From CAYMUR01 sp964393615 (GTDB lineage Bacteria; Planctomycetota; Planctomycetia; Pirellulales; Pirellulaceae): a DNA stretch of 26,551 bases. A program made the position numbers and the translations under genes. Shown here one piece after another: positions 6,664 through 15,178 of this stretch. Position 1 is the stretch's first letter. Each line of letters begins with the position of its first letter. Where the stretch lies: the NCBI GenBank assembly GCA_964393615.1, contig CAYMUR010000073.1, forward strand, positions 1 through 26,551, given 5' to 3'. Under the pieces are notes generated by a model. That model made no database searches, had not been told where the DNA came from, and was given only the letters and a program-made list of their open reading frames with translations.

Positions 6664-9600
6664 ATGCTTTCAACTTTTCTCAATGGAATCATCCGTTTCG
6701 CCCTTCAAAACCGCATCTTGGTGGCGGCATTGGCGACATTGGTTTTGCTGTACGGCAGCTGGCAGATCAGCCAGTTACCCATCGACGTTTTTCCCGACCT
6801 GAATCGGCCACGCGTCGTTGTCATGACCGAAGCACCAGGACTGGCACCAGAAGAAGTGGAAACACTTGTCACGTTTCCCCTGGAAACCGTTCTGAATGGC
6901 GCGACAGGCGTGCAGGCCGTTCGAAGTTCATCGGGAGTAGGCATTTCGATTATCCATGTTGATTTCGACTGGGGCACAGACATTTACAACGACCGTCAAA
7001 TCGTGACGGAACGATTAGCGCTCGTCAGCGAACAGCTGCCAGCAGGAGTCATGCCACAACTAGCACCCATTTCGTCCATCATGGGACAGATCATGATCGT
7101 CGGAATGTACAGCCAAACAAATGATTCTACAAAACTATTCGAGCTACAAAAAAACGGCAGCGGGACAAACAAAGACCTGGCTGGCAAAAGACAGCAAAAT
7201 CCAGAAACCGACCAGACAGACTTCGCCAGTCTTCGAGCTCATCTGAATGCAGAAATCCTTCCCAATTGGTTTCGAGATATATTCCGCCAAAACAATGTCC
7301 CCCTTTCCCATTCAGCTTCTCTTCACGTTGAACGGTTTGATCACAAATGGACCGTTTCTGATCCCGAAACCGATCAGCAATTCACACTCACACGTGAGAA
7401 TCCCCCCAACGATTCTTGTTTGTCCATCCATCAGACCACTTCACCGATGGACCTGCGAACGATAGCCGATTGGGTCGTACGACAACAGCTGCTTACGATT
7501 CCTGGTGTATCACAGGTTTTCGTAATGGGTGGAGGCCGCAAACAATTTCAAGTCCTTGTCAATCCGAACTTATTACTGCGGTATGGCGTGACATTACATG
7601 AAGCCGAGACGGCCTTGCGTCATAGCAATCAAAACACGACCGGCGGTTATCTTGATGAACAGGGTCCGAATGAATACCTTGTCCGGGCGTTAGGGCGTGT
7701 GCAAACCATTGGTGAAATCAAAGACATTGTCATCAAGCATCGTAATGGCCGTTCTATTATGCTCGGGCAGGTTGCTCAAGTTGTCGAGGCCGCACAAGTC
7801 AAACGCGGGGACAGCACAGCCTACGAAAGAGCAATGCCTGACAGGCACCAGCCAGAACACGAAACGAACATTCATGAGGAATCGACTAGCCCAACTCATG
7901 CTTCTGAGATGCCCGGCTCTTATTCCGGTGGCCCCGCCGTTGTCCTGACGATCAACAAGCAACCGGGCGCAGACACACGCCAGGTAACAGAACAAGTCTC
8001 TGTGGCCCTCACCCAACTGAATGAACGCCTGCCGCCCGACGTCAGAATTGCACCAGCGCTCTATCAACAAAAAACGTTTATCGACTTGGCGATCGAAAAT
8101 GTCGTCGACGCGCTACGTCACGGTGGCCTGCTCGTCGTAATTATCTTGTTTATATTCCTACTGAACTTTCGCACGACGTTCATCACACTCACGGCGATCC
8201 CCCTGTCGATTGTGACAACGGGTCTCATCTTTCATCTATGCGGACTCTCGATTAATACAATGACCCTAGGTGGATTGGCCGTTGCCATTGGCGAACTGGT
8301 TGATGACGCAATCGTCGATGTTGAAAACATCTTCAGGCGCCTGCGGGAAAATCGGCTTCGAGATGATCCCTTGCCATCGCTGCTGGTTGTTTTCAGGGCT
8401 AGCGTCGAGATCCGCAATTCGATTGTGTGTGGCACGCTAATCGTGGTACTCGTGTTTCTCCCCCTGTTCGCATTAGGAGGTATGGAGGGACGCCTGTTCA
8501 CGCCACTCGGACTGGCGTATATCGTGTCCATTCTCTCATCCCTGTTCGTCTCTCTTACCGTTACGCCGGTACTTTCCTACTGGCTCTTGGCAGGTAAATC
8601 ATCCATCAGGCGAGATACAGCCAGGTCGTCCGATCACTCACCGTGGCTCCTCGGTTGTCTACAGTGGACCATGGGACTGGTCATTCGCACCAGCCTGAAA
8701 GTACCCTATCTCATTTTATTTCTGGCCCTGGCCCTGGTCGTGTTTGCTGGTCTCTCTGCCGCCCGACTCGAGAACGACTTTCTACCACCGTTTAATGAAG
8801 GCGCCGTACAAATCAATGTCGTGTTGCCACCTGGTACCTCATTAAAACAATCCAACACCCTGGCAACCGTCGTCGAACAACGTCTCCAAGAGATCGACGA
8901 TGTCAAAGGCTTTGTTCGCAAGACAGGTCGTGCCGAACTGGATGAACATGCGCATGGAGTCAACATTACCGAAGTCATTGCTTCCTTGGATCCACATTCG
9001 CCACGTGAACGTTCCGTCATTCTCGACGATATCCGACAGACACTTGCCGATGTACCAGGAATCGTGGTCGCAGTCGAACAACCTCTGGCACATCTGATTT
9101 CTCATATGCTGTCTGGCGTCAAGAGCCAGATTGCCGTTAAATTATTCGGCGATGACCTCGACCTGCTACGGAAAAAGGCAGGCGAAATGAAAATGATCAT
9201 TGCTGACGTGGAAGGAGTAAAAGATTTACTGGTCGAACCCCAGGTAATCATTCCCCAACTGCGGATTGAAATCGCCGGATCTGAACTCAAACAATATGGC
9301 CTGCACCGTGGCGATATCACGGAGTTTGTCGAAACCGCCATGAATGGCCAGGTCGTTTCCGAAATCCTGGATGGCCAGCGAAATTTTGACTTACTGCTGC
9401 GTCTGGACGAGCCATACCGTGAAGACCTGGAAACGTTAAAGCGGCTTACCATTCATCTCCCAGGTGGTGGCACAACAAAACTTGGATCCGTGGCCAAAAT
9501 CTACCAGGGTGGTGGCCCGAACACGATCCACCGTGAACAAGTACGCCGTCGCATCGTGTTGCAATGTAACGTCGGAAACCGGGGCCTGGTCGACGTGGTC

Positions 9601-10263
9601 CAGGACATCAAACAGCGTCTAAAACCGATCGAAGCATCGTTGCCCGATAGTTATTTCATTGAATATGGCGGCCAGTTTCAAAGTCAGCAGTCAGCGAGCC
9701 GCACCCTTACGTTCCTGTTCTTGATCTCGTTAGCGGGCATGTTCCTGTTGCTTTATTCGATGTTTCGCAGTGCAAATCTGGCCCTGCAAATTATGGTCGC
9801 TTTGCCCATGGCTTTTATTGGCAGTGTCGCAGCGCTTTACCTAACCGACCAGACACTGACAATCGCAGCCATGGTCGGATTCATTTCTCTCGGCGGGATC
9901 GCATCCCGCAATGGAATCCTACTCATCAACCACTACTTACACCTGGTGCAACATGAAGGCGAAAGCTGGACACAAGGAATGATCGTGCGCGCCGGCAAGG
10001 AACGCCTTGCCCCCGTGTTAATGACAGCATTGACGTCTGGAATTGGTTTGGTGCCCCTCGCGTTATCGGCGGGTGAACCAGGAAAAGAAATCCTTTATCC
10101 GGTGGCAACCGTTATCATCGGTGGGCTCATCAGTAGCACCCTTCTCGAATTTCTCGTGCGGCCGGTTTTATTCTGGAAATTTGGCTTACGGTCCGCGCAA
10201 CGAGTCACTGCCGCCACCACGAGACAGGTTTCCCTCGTCGAAGAGACTACTCACTACTCGTAA
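6664..10263 (+). CDS. Heavy-metal efflux RND permease (CzcA/CusA-like) with two extra periplasmic insertions
   Basis: This is a proton-driven inner-membrane pump of 1199 residues; HME-type pumps are usually near 1040. TM1 is at about 15-30, and the conserved FPDLNRPRVVVMTEAPGLAPEEVE opens the first porter domain. The TM4 relay motif AIGELVDDAIVDVEN lies at 541-555 (E544, D547/D548, E554), consistent with metal/proton coupling. The second half ends with the conserved GFISLGGIASRNGILLINHY and MTALTSGIGLVPLAL blocks. Extra sequence occurs at about residues 151-258, between GQIMIVGMYS and TSPMDLRTIADWV, and at about 389-419, between QVKRGDS and SGGPAVVLTI. Both are in frame, hydrophilic and periplasmic. 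The stop overlaps the upstream candidate start of the aminotransferase (TAATG). Confidence 0.95.
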   Translation: MLSTFLNGIIRFALQNRILVAALATLVLLYGSWQISQLPIDVFPDLNRPRVVVMTEAPGLAPEEVETLVTFPLETVLNGATGVQAVRSSSGVGISIIHVDFDWGTDIYNDRQIVTERLALVSEQLPAGVMPQLAPISSIMGQIMIVGMYSQTNDSTKLFELQKNGSGTNKDLAGKRQQNPETDQTDFASLRAHLNAEILPNWFRDIFRQNNVPLSHSASLHVERFDHKWTVSDPETDQQFTLTRENPPNDSCLSIHQTTSPMDLRTIADWVVRQQLLTIPGVSQVFVMGGGRKQFQVLVNPNLLLRYGVTLHEAETALRHSNQNTTGGYLDEQGPNEYLVRALGRVQTIGEIKDIVIKHRNGRSIMLGQVAQVVEAAQVKRGDSTAYERAMPDRHQPEHETNIHEESTSPTHASEMPGSYSGGPAVVLTINKQPGADTRQVTEQVSVALTQLNERLPPDVRIAPALYQQKTFIDLAIENVVDALRHGGLLVVIILFIFLLNFRTTFITLTAIPLSIVTTGLIFHLCGLSINTMTLGGLAVAIGELVDDAIVDVENIFRRLRENRLRDDPLPSLLVVFRASVEIRNSIVCGTLIVVLVFLPLFALGGMEGRLFTPLGLAYIVSILSSLFVSLTVTPVLSYWLLAGKSSIRRDTARSSDHSPWLLGCLQWTMGLVIRTSLKVPYLILFLALALVVFAGLSAARLENDFLPPFNEGAVQINVVLPPGTSLKQSNTLATVVEQRLQEIDDVKGFVRKTGRAELDEHAHGVNITEVIASLDPHSPRERSVILDDIRQTLADVPGIVVAVEQPLAHLISHMLSGVKSQIAVKLFGDDLDLLRKKAGEMKMIIADVEGVKDLLVEPQVIIPQLRIEIAGSELKQYGLHRGDITEFVETAMNGQVVSEILDGQRNFDLLLRLDEPYREDLETLKRLTIHLPGGGTTKLGSVAKIYQGGGPNTIHREQVRRRIVLQCNVGNRGLVDVVQDIKQRLKPIEASLPDSYFIEYGGQFQSQQSASRTLTFLFLISLAGMFLLLYSMFRSANLALQIMVALPMAFIGSVAALYLTDQTLTIAAMVGFISLGGIASRNGILLINHYLHLVQHEGESWTQGMIVRAGKERLAPVLMTALTSGIGLVPLALSAGEPGKEILYPVATVIIGGLISSTLLEFLVRPVLFWKFGLRSAQRVTAATTRQVSLVEETTHYS

Positions 10264-10289
10264 TGGATCATGCGTCAAAGGAAAACAAC

Positions 10290-11573
10290 ATGACAGGAAG
10301 CCGAACCGTCAGCAAAACACACCAGGACCTCGTCGCACAGGCACATCAAATTCTTCCTGGCGGAAGTGTGGGTAACGTTTACAATGACACTATCCTCCAG
10401 CGTGGTGACAAGAGCCGGGTCTGGGACGTCAGCGGGAATGAATACATTGATTATGTATTGGGATCCGGGCCGATGCTGTGTGGACATGCCCACCCGCGAG
10501 TCATCAACGCGGTACGCGCCCAACTAGAACAAGGCACTACTTTTTTCGCTACCCACGAATTGGCAATCGAACTCGCCCAACAGATTATCGACATCATTCC
10601 ATGTGCCGAACAGGTCCGCTTTACCAGCACTGGTACCGAGGCAACACTCTACGCGATGCGCGCTGCTCGGGCATTCCGAGGCCGTGACAAGATCCTGAAA
10701 TTCGAAGGTGGATTTCATGGCATGAATGACTATGCGTTAATGAGCACATTCGCCAGTGGCAAGGCAGAGCTGCCGGCTGCAGAACCTGATTCCGCAGGAC
10801 TACCAGGTTGTATTGCTGGCCAGGTACTGGTTGCACCATTCAATGACATTGAACGTGCTACAGACATGGTGGCTCGGCATCATGACGAACTGGCAGGAGT
10901 TATCGTCGAACCGCTTCAACGAGTGCTTCAGCCGCTTCCCGGTTTTCTGGAAGCCTTGCGCGATGCCACACAACGCCACGACGTGCCGTTGATCTTTGAC
11001 GAGATCGTTACCGGATTCCGCCTGGCATACGGTGGGGCCCAGGAACACTACGGTGTCGTGCCGGACCTGTGTACCATCGGTAAAGTCGTGGCGGGAGGCT
11101 TCCCCTTGGCAGGCATTACCGGGCGCCGGGATCTGATGCGCAGCTTCGCCCCAGAAGCACGTGCGGATGGACAGTTCCTACCTCAGATCGGCACCTTGAA
11201 TGGAAATCCAATCGCCGCGGCCGCCGGACTGGCAACGTTGGAAATCTTACGGGAGCCGGGAATCTACAACCGGCTTGATGCTACCGGAAAACAACTCATG
11301 GCCGGACTCCGTTCGGTATTCGAGAACACCGGCATCCCAGCCCAGGTCATTGGAGAACCGACAGTCTTTGACCTGTTTTTGACCGATCAGCCGATCACTT
11401 CCTATCGTGACACCTTGTCCAACAACAAACCACTCGTTGCCCAATTCAACCAGCAGCTGTTAAAGCTGGGAATCTTTCGACCGGACAGCAAATTTTACGT
11501 TTCCATCATGCATACGGCCGAAGATGTGGCAGCGACGATCGCAGCTTTCCAAACAGCCGCCCAGACATTGTAG
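10290..11573 (+). CDS. Class-III PLP aminotransferase, glutamate-1-semialdehyde aminomutase-like
   Basis: This is a fold-type I, PLP-dependent enzyme of 427 residues. Visible features are an LPGGS entry motif, WDVSGNEYIDYVLGSGP, the phosphate-binding TSTGTEATLYAMR, FDEIVTGFR (the Asp contacts the PLP nitrogen) and the Schiff-base Lys K265 in TIGKVVAGGFPLAG. The family includes HemL and many secondary-metabolism transaminases, and the substrate cannot be assigned. I chose the ATG at 10290 because AAAGGA sits 7 bases upstream. An in-frame ATG at 10263 overlaps the pump's stop codon by one base and would add nine residues. Co-transcription with the efflux genes is likely from the spacing, but no functional link is obvious. 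Confidence 0.9.
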   Translation: MTGSRTVSKTHQDLVAQAHQILPGGSVGNVYNDTILQRGDKSRVWDVSGNEYIDYVLGSGPMLCGHAHPRVINAVRAQLEQGTTFFATHELAIELAQQIIDIIPCAEQVRFTSTGTEATLYAMRAARAFRGRDKILKFEGGFHGMNDYALMSTFASGKAELPAAEPDSAGLPGCIAGQVLVAPFNDIERATDMVARHHDELAGVIVEPLQRVLQPLPGFLEALRDATQRHDVPLIFDEIVTGFRLAYGGAQEHYGVVPDLCTIGKVVAGGFPLAGITGRRDLMRSFAPEARADGQFLPQIGTLNGNPIAAAAGLATLEILREPGIYNRLDATGKQLMAGLRSVFENTGIPAQVIGEPTVFDLFLTDQPITSYRDTLSNNKPLVAQFNQQLLKLGIFRPDSKFYVSIMHTAEDVAATIAAFQTAAQTL

Positions 11574-11593
11574 AGCCGGCCAGCCTCGACCGT

Positions 11594-12346
11594 TCACCGC
11601 ATAAACATCCCGCCATTCACCTGAATCACATCCCCATTGATAAAGGCCCCCGCATCCGAAGCAAGCAGCACGGCAATCCCAACAATATCCTGAGGCTTGC
11701 CATCACGCTTGAGAGGAATGAGGTCAATTAGCTTGGCGTACTGCTCGGGCGGCGTACCGTCGCGGTGAATCCGTGTGTCGATAATACCTGGTGCAATGGC
11801 GTTGACCGTGATCCCCCGGGCACCTAGTTCGTACGCCATGTCGCGTGTCAGAGCATTGACTCCCGCCTTGGCCGGTCCATAAGCCGGACCTCCTTTTCCG
11901 GAGAATGCCGAAATCGACGTAATATTAAGGATCCGTCCCGTGTTATCCTCCATCTGCCGTATGGCCGCTTGCGAACAAAGAAACGTGCCTTTGAGGATCA
12001 CGGCAAGCGTCCTATCCCAGTCTTCTTCTGAAATTTCACTGGTACTGGCTTTACTAAAAACACTACCCGCATTATTGACAAGAATGTCAACGTGGCCAAA
12101 CTCAGCTTGAGCCGTGGCAAACATCGCACGAACATCATCCGCTTGACTCACATCACAACGGACGGCAATCGCTCTGCCCTGCGCCGCGGTAATCTCGGCA
12201 ACAGTATCCTTCGCCTCTTGCTCGCTGCGGCTATAGTTGACGACAATATTCGCGCCCTCTGCCGCCATGCCTTTGGCAATCGCTGCGCCAATTCCGGTGC
12301 CGCCACCGGTGATCAAGGCTGTTTTTCCAACTAGACTCGTATCCAA
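11594..12346 (-). CDS. SDR-family oxidoreductase (FabG-like), TTG start
   Basis: This is a classical short-chain dehydrogenase of 250 residues using NAD(P)(H). It has the cofactor motif TGGGTGIG (13-20), NNAG (91-94) and a catalytic triad of S144, Y156 and K160 (YGPAKAG), plus the C-terminal INGDVIQVNGG common to FabG-like enzymes. The frame extends upstream to an ATG at 12433. The TTG at 12346 is preferred because AGGAG ends 7 bases before it and because it leaves the usual short head before GKTALITGG. The upstream extension also crosses an inverted repeat. The gene is convergent with the aminotransferase, with only 20 bases between the stop codons. The substrate is unknown; fatty-acid or sugar/alcohol oxidoreduction are both possible. 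Confidence 0.92.
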   Translation of the reverse strand: MDTSLVGKTALITGGGTGIGAAIAKGMAAEGANIVVNYSRSEQEAKDTVAEITAAQGRAIAVRCDVSQADDVRAMFATAQAEFGHVDILVNNAGSVFSKASTSEISEEDWDRTLAVILKGTFLCSQAAIRQMEDNTGRILNITSISAFSGKGGPAYGPAKAGVNALTRDMAYELGARGITVNAIAPGIIDTRIHRDGTPPEQYAKLIDLIPLKRDGKPQDIVGIAVLLASDAGAFINGDVIQVNGGMFMR

Positions 12347-12380
12347 AGCATTGCTCCTCATGACGGGTACGTTGATATCC

Positions 12381-12396
12381 ATGCTACCGTTAGCAT
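12381..12396. promoter_or_regulatory. Inverted repeat upstream of the SDR gene
   Basis: Perfect six-base arms ATGCTA and TAGCAT are separated by four bases, 35-50 bases upstream of the proposed TTG start of the reductase. It could be a 5'-UTR hairpin or an operator. No adjacent regulator is seen. Confidence 0.22.
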
Positions 12397-12588
12397 ATCC
12401 CCGTATTGCCAAGATGCCAAGCACCTCTGACAACTCACGATAATGGATACTCTTCGGCAGAGCCGATTCAGAGTTCCGGGCAGGATTTACCAGCCTGACA
12501 ACACAACTTGCCCGTGTGTTTCTGGTGGAGATCGTGTAAATTCAAGAGAGGGTTCGCCGCCAAACAACAATACACTGGGAGACCACCG

Positions 12589-12618
12589 TTGGCTGCAGCG
12601 CTCAGCCCCGTCTAAAAT
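12589..12618 (+). promoter_or_regulatory. Candidate sigma-70 promoter for the DUF1559 gene
   Basis: TTGGCT (12589-12594) and TAAAAT (12613-12618) have an 18-nt spacer, about 95 bases before the proposed ATG at 12713. Otherwise the 366-base gap between the divergent reductase and DUF1559 genes (12347-12712) holds only the inverted repeat at 12381-12396 and noncoding-looking sequence. Confidence 0.35.
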
Positions 12619-12712
12619 AAACCATCCACCACTGAGACCTACGGTGCCCACTAAAACAAAAAAGAAAAAGGGCTGCCAGTCGCCAAATCAGCACGCTCTG
12701 GACCCAATCCGC

Positions 12713-13747
12713 ATGTATTTTTCACGCGCTCGCACTTTTAGCCCTCTTAAAAAAACAGAAGGATTTACGTTGGTCGAGCTTTTGGTCGTGATTGCCATCA
12801 TCGCAATCCTGGTTGCCTTACTGCTTCCTGCTGTCCAGATGGCCCGGGAGGCAGCCCGTCGAACACAATGCCAGAACCACCTCAAACAAATCGGCCTCGC
12901 CTTTCTAAATCACGAAGCCACCCACCGCCATTTACCAACCGTCGGCTGGGGTTGGAAGTGGGTGGGGGACCCGGATCGGGGCTTTGGTCGCGAACAACCT
13001 GGCACCTGGATCTACAACATTCTACCCTATATTGAACAACAGGCACTGCACGAATCAGGATCAGATGGACAACCTGGCGTAATTACGGCGCACCAAAGAA
13101 CCGGGTCCCTGACCACCTGTAGAACACCATTGCCCGGGCTACACTGTCCCAGCCGCCGTCTTGCCAAACTGTACCCTTCGTATTTACCATTCGAAGGTAG
13201 CACCGGTGCACCGCACAACGCTGACTCGACCGATGCGATTGCTACCGGTGACTATGCTGTCTGTGCGGGTGACTTGTGGCAAGAACTGGTCAATCAGCAT
13301 ACATCACCTGAACCGCCAGACGCTTTTAGTTACGATTGGGACAATCCAACCGGCCTCGCCCCACCACTCGATCTGGGAGGCATCAGTTTCAAACGGAGCC
13401 GTGTCAAGCTAAGTCACATTCTCGATGGCGCAAGCCAGACCTACATGGTAGGTGAAAAATTTCACGACTCCAGCTTCTACGACAAAGCCAATCTTCACGA
13501 CCACCATGGCCTATATGCGTTTCACTCAACAACAGTACGCTTCGGCAGTGTCGACCAGGCACCATGGAAAGACAAACCAACCTTCAATCCTACCGATGCG
13601 ACCGGTCGCTATCGCTTCGGCAGTGCCCACCCGAGTGCATGGCATATGGTTTACTGTGATGGCCCAGTCCATAGCATCGGCTACGACATCGATCCCCAGA
13701 CGCATCAAAACTTTGCCCGGCGCAATGACGGCCAGGTGAGTCATTAG
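12713..13747 (+). CDS. DUF1559 pseudopilin-like exported protein (H-x9-DG type)
   Basis: This 344-residue protein belongs to the large planctomycete family with a type IV prepilin-like N-terminus. The signal GFTLVELLVVIAIIAIL has cleavage at G17/F18 and the conserved Glu at mature position 5 (E22), followed by a helix ending in REAARRTQCQNHLKQIG. The C-terminus carries the family hallmark: His in SAHPSAWHMVYCDG is followed by nine residues and DG. The function of the family is not established; processing by a prepilin peptidase and surface display are inferred. The frame stays open back to 12443, but the extra 90 codons look noncoding, so the ATG 16 codons before the prepilin Gly is used. It is followed after 29 bases by an EF-hand lipoprotein on the same strand. 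Confidence 0.92.
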   Translation: MYFSRARTFSPLKKTEGFTLVELLVVIAIIAILVALLLPAVQMAREAARRTQCQNHLKQIGLAFLNHEATHRHLPTVGWGWKWVGDPDRGFGREQPGTWIYNILPYIEQQALHESGSDGQPGVITAHQRTGSLTTCRTPLPGLHCPSRRLAKLYPSYLPFEGSTGAPHNADSTDAIATGDYAVCAGDLWQELVNQHTSPEPPDAFSYDWDNPTGLAPPLDLGGISFKRSRVKLSHILDGASQTYMVGEKFHDSSFYDKANLHDHHGLYAFHSTTVRFGSVDQAPWKDKPTFNPTDATGRYRFGSAHPSAWHMVYCDGPVHSIGYDIDPQTHQNFARRNDGQVSH

Positions 13748-13776
13748 CTGGCGATCCCGACAGCGAGGCTGGATTC

Positions 13777-14442
13777 ATGCAAACCCACTGGAAACGATTC
13801 ACACCGCAAAACCCTTTCGCCTATGTCCTGCTACTGGTAACCGTTGGCTGTGAGCAGCGGCCTGACGTTATGGCTCCCCCTCCATGGAACCCGACAGCAA
13901 CAGGACAACGGGCGATTGAACTTTACGACACGAACCATGATGGCACGATCAACGGCACAGAACTACAACAATGCCCAGGACTCCAGGATTCATTACTCGT
14001 TGCGGATTTCGATGCTGATGGAGCGCTTTCCGCCGAAGAAATTTCTGCCAGGGTCGAATGGTACAAAACAAGCGGCTTTGTCCTGGTACCGTTCGAGATT
14101 CAAATCAAAAACGCTGGAGAACCAGTCGTCGGTGCAAAAATCACGATGATCCCGGAAAAATTGTTCGTCGACACTATCGAGCATGCCACAGGAATTACCG
14201 ATTCGGTAGGACGTGTGACACCCACCATTGATCACCCTGACACCACCAACAGTATCTTGCGAGGTCTTCGGCCGGGCATGTACCGCTGTCAGATCAGTGT
14301 CCGGAATCTCCAAGAAGACAAAACGCCGCCGGATACTTACGACACCGTATCCGAGTTTGGATTTGAGATCGGACCGGGACACCACGTCGGGGGCCTGACC
14401 ATCATCGATATCGTTTCGGGCCCCCAAACAGTCCGTCGATAA
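13777..14442 (+). CDS. Lipoprotein with paired EF-hands and a beta-sandwich-like domain
   Basis: This 221-residue protein has a signal sequence ending in a lipobox-like VTVGC (lipidated Cys25). Two EF-hand calcium loops follow: DTNHDGTINGTE at 51-62 and DFDADGALSAEE at 77-88, both with acidic residues at the chelating positions. The C-terminal half (about 105-221) has strands such as GEPVVGAKITMIPE and GLRPGMYRCQISV, resembling the carboxypeptidase-regulatory-like domains often encoded beside DUF1559 genes. A GAGG sequence lies about 9 bases before the ATG. It is probably co-transcribed with the upstream DUF1559 gene and anchored in a membrane facing the periplasm. Its role is unknown. Confidence 0.82.
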   Translation: MQTHWKRFTPQNPFAYVLLLVTVGCEQRPDVMAPPPWNPTATGQRAIELYDTNHDGTINGTELQQCPGLQDSLLVADFDADGALSAEEISARVEWYKTSGFVLVPFEIQIKNAGEPVVGAKITMIPEKLFVDTIEHATGITDSVGRVTPTIDHPDTTNSILRGLRPGMYRCQISVRNLQEDKTPPDTYDTVSEFGFEIGPGHHVGGLTIIDIVSGPQTVRR

Positions 14443-14837
14443 GTTTCTCGCCGACTCAAATTCATCTCCTCTTTCGACGCTTTAAAAAAGTCGTGAATCG
14501 CTCCAGGGCCTGGATCGGCAACTGCCCATGCAGGGCACCGCCCGTGCCCTCTGACGTTTTAAGATTCGAATAATCGTGTACGCCTGCATTTTAACGTGCC
14601 GACATGCACCGCTCACAACTCCACCACGACAGCTCACCAGTGAGGAACGCTGGTGCCCCCGAAACATTTCCTTCATAAACGGGTTCCTACCTGCCACTCG
14701 TGCTCACCGTCAAGGTCGTTGACTTTTCCCTGGTAAATCCCCACGTCGGCAAGGAAAACAATACCCCGCCACAGGCTCACAAGCCAATCATCTCGACCGG
14801 CGTCCTGCCGCAACGCGGACTGTCCCCCACCGTAAAA
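14443..14837. other. Gene-free stretch between the EF-hand lipoprotein and the Gfo/Idh/MocA remnant
   Basis: I see no gene in these 395 bases. A minus-strand frame of 71 codons at 14482-14697 has no recognisable motif. The stretch contains a near-palindrome TCCAGGGCCTGGA at 14502-14514 and a strong 7-bp hairpin at 14532-14550. Part of it may be the eroded 3' portion of the neighbouring pseudogene, but no homology survives. Confidence 0.4.
14532..14550. terminator. GC-rich hairpin, possible terminator
   Basis: Perfect arms AGGGCAC and GTGCCCT (7 bp) enclose a 5-base loop. On the plus strand a short T run (GTTTT) follows about 5 bases later. It lies 90 bases after the lipoprotein stop. It could serve the plus-strand DUF1559 unit or, on the other strand, the end of the decayed operon. 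Confidence 0.3.
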
Positions 14838-15066
14838 ACTGGGGCATGGCAATCACCACTACATCAATCGCTTTGTCCGTTAACACCACCGCTGGTTCGT
14901 CCGTGACAAGTCCTGCACCCAGCTCCTGCTACAGCTGCCTTGCCCGCTTTCGGTTGACATCGCAGCAGAAGACCAGCTCCGCAGCCTGCGACCTGGCAAT
15001 GTTTCGAGCGTGCATGGCCCCCATGCATCCACAACCAACGACAGCAAAGCGAAAAGGCCGTTTCAT
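14838..15066 (-). pseudogene. Gfo/Idh/MocA-family oxidoreductase remnant with in-frame TAG
   Basis: From an ATG at 15066 the minus strand reads MKRPFRFAVVGCGCMGAMHA and onward. This is the N-terminal Rossmann fold of Gfo/Idh/MocA dehydrogenases, with the GxGxMG nucleotide motif and HARNIARS helix, then ELVFCCDVNRKRARQL. A TAG follows at 14931-14929. In the same frame the homology resumes (QELGAGLVTDEPAVVL, then AIDVVVIAMP) before disappearing near 14838, where the family would continue into its catalytic and substrate domains. About 76 of some 350 residues remain. TAG is an ordinary stop in this genome (for example the ends of the genes at 2645, 11573 and 13747), so recoding is unlikely. It lies 112 bases after the GH127-like gene on the same strand, so it was probably its sugar-oxidoreductase partner. 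Confidence 0.8.
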
Positions 15067-15178
15067 CCGTGTTCCGAACCATGGGTCGTTTGCCCGCCAG
15101 AAAAGAGCATGCCACACCCATCACTCGTCATCGCCCTGCTGGCTCGACGGCGTCAATGGAAACCCCAAACCGATCTAT

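Noticed and set aside
12443..12712. 90-codon N-terminal extension of the DUF1559 frame
   Set aside because: The sequence is compositionally odd, the family starts shortly before the prepilin Gly, and a promoter-like pair lies inside the extension.
14482..14697. 71-codon minus-strand frame
   Set aside because: No motif is seen, and it overlaps hairpins in a gap next to a pseudogene. It is probably chance.
14929..14931. TAG in the Gfo/Idh/MocA remnant as a recoded sense codon
   Set aside because: Several intact genes in the window end in TAG, and the homology is lost anyway about 90 bases later.
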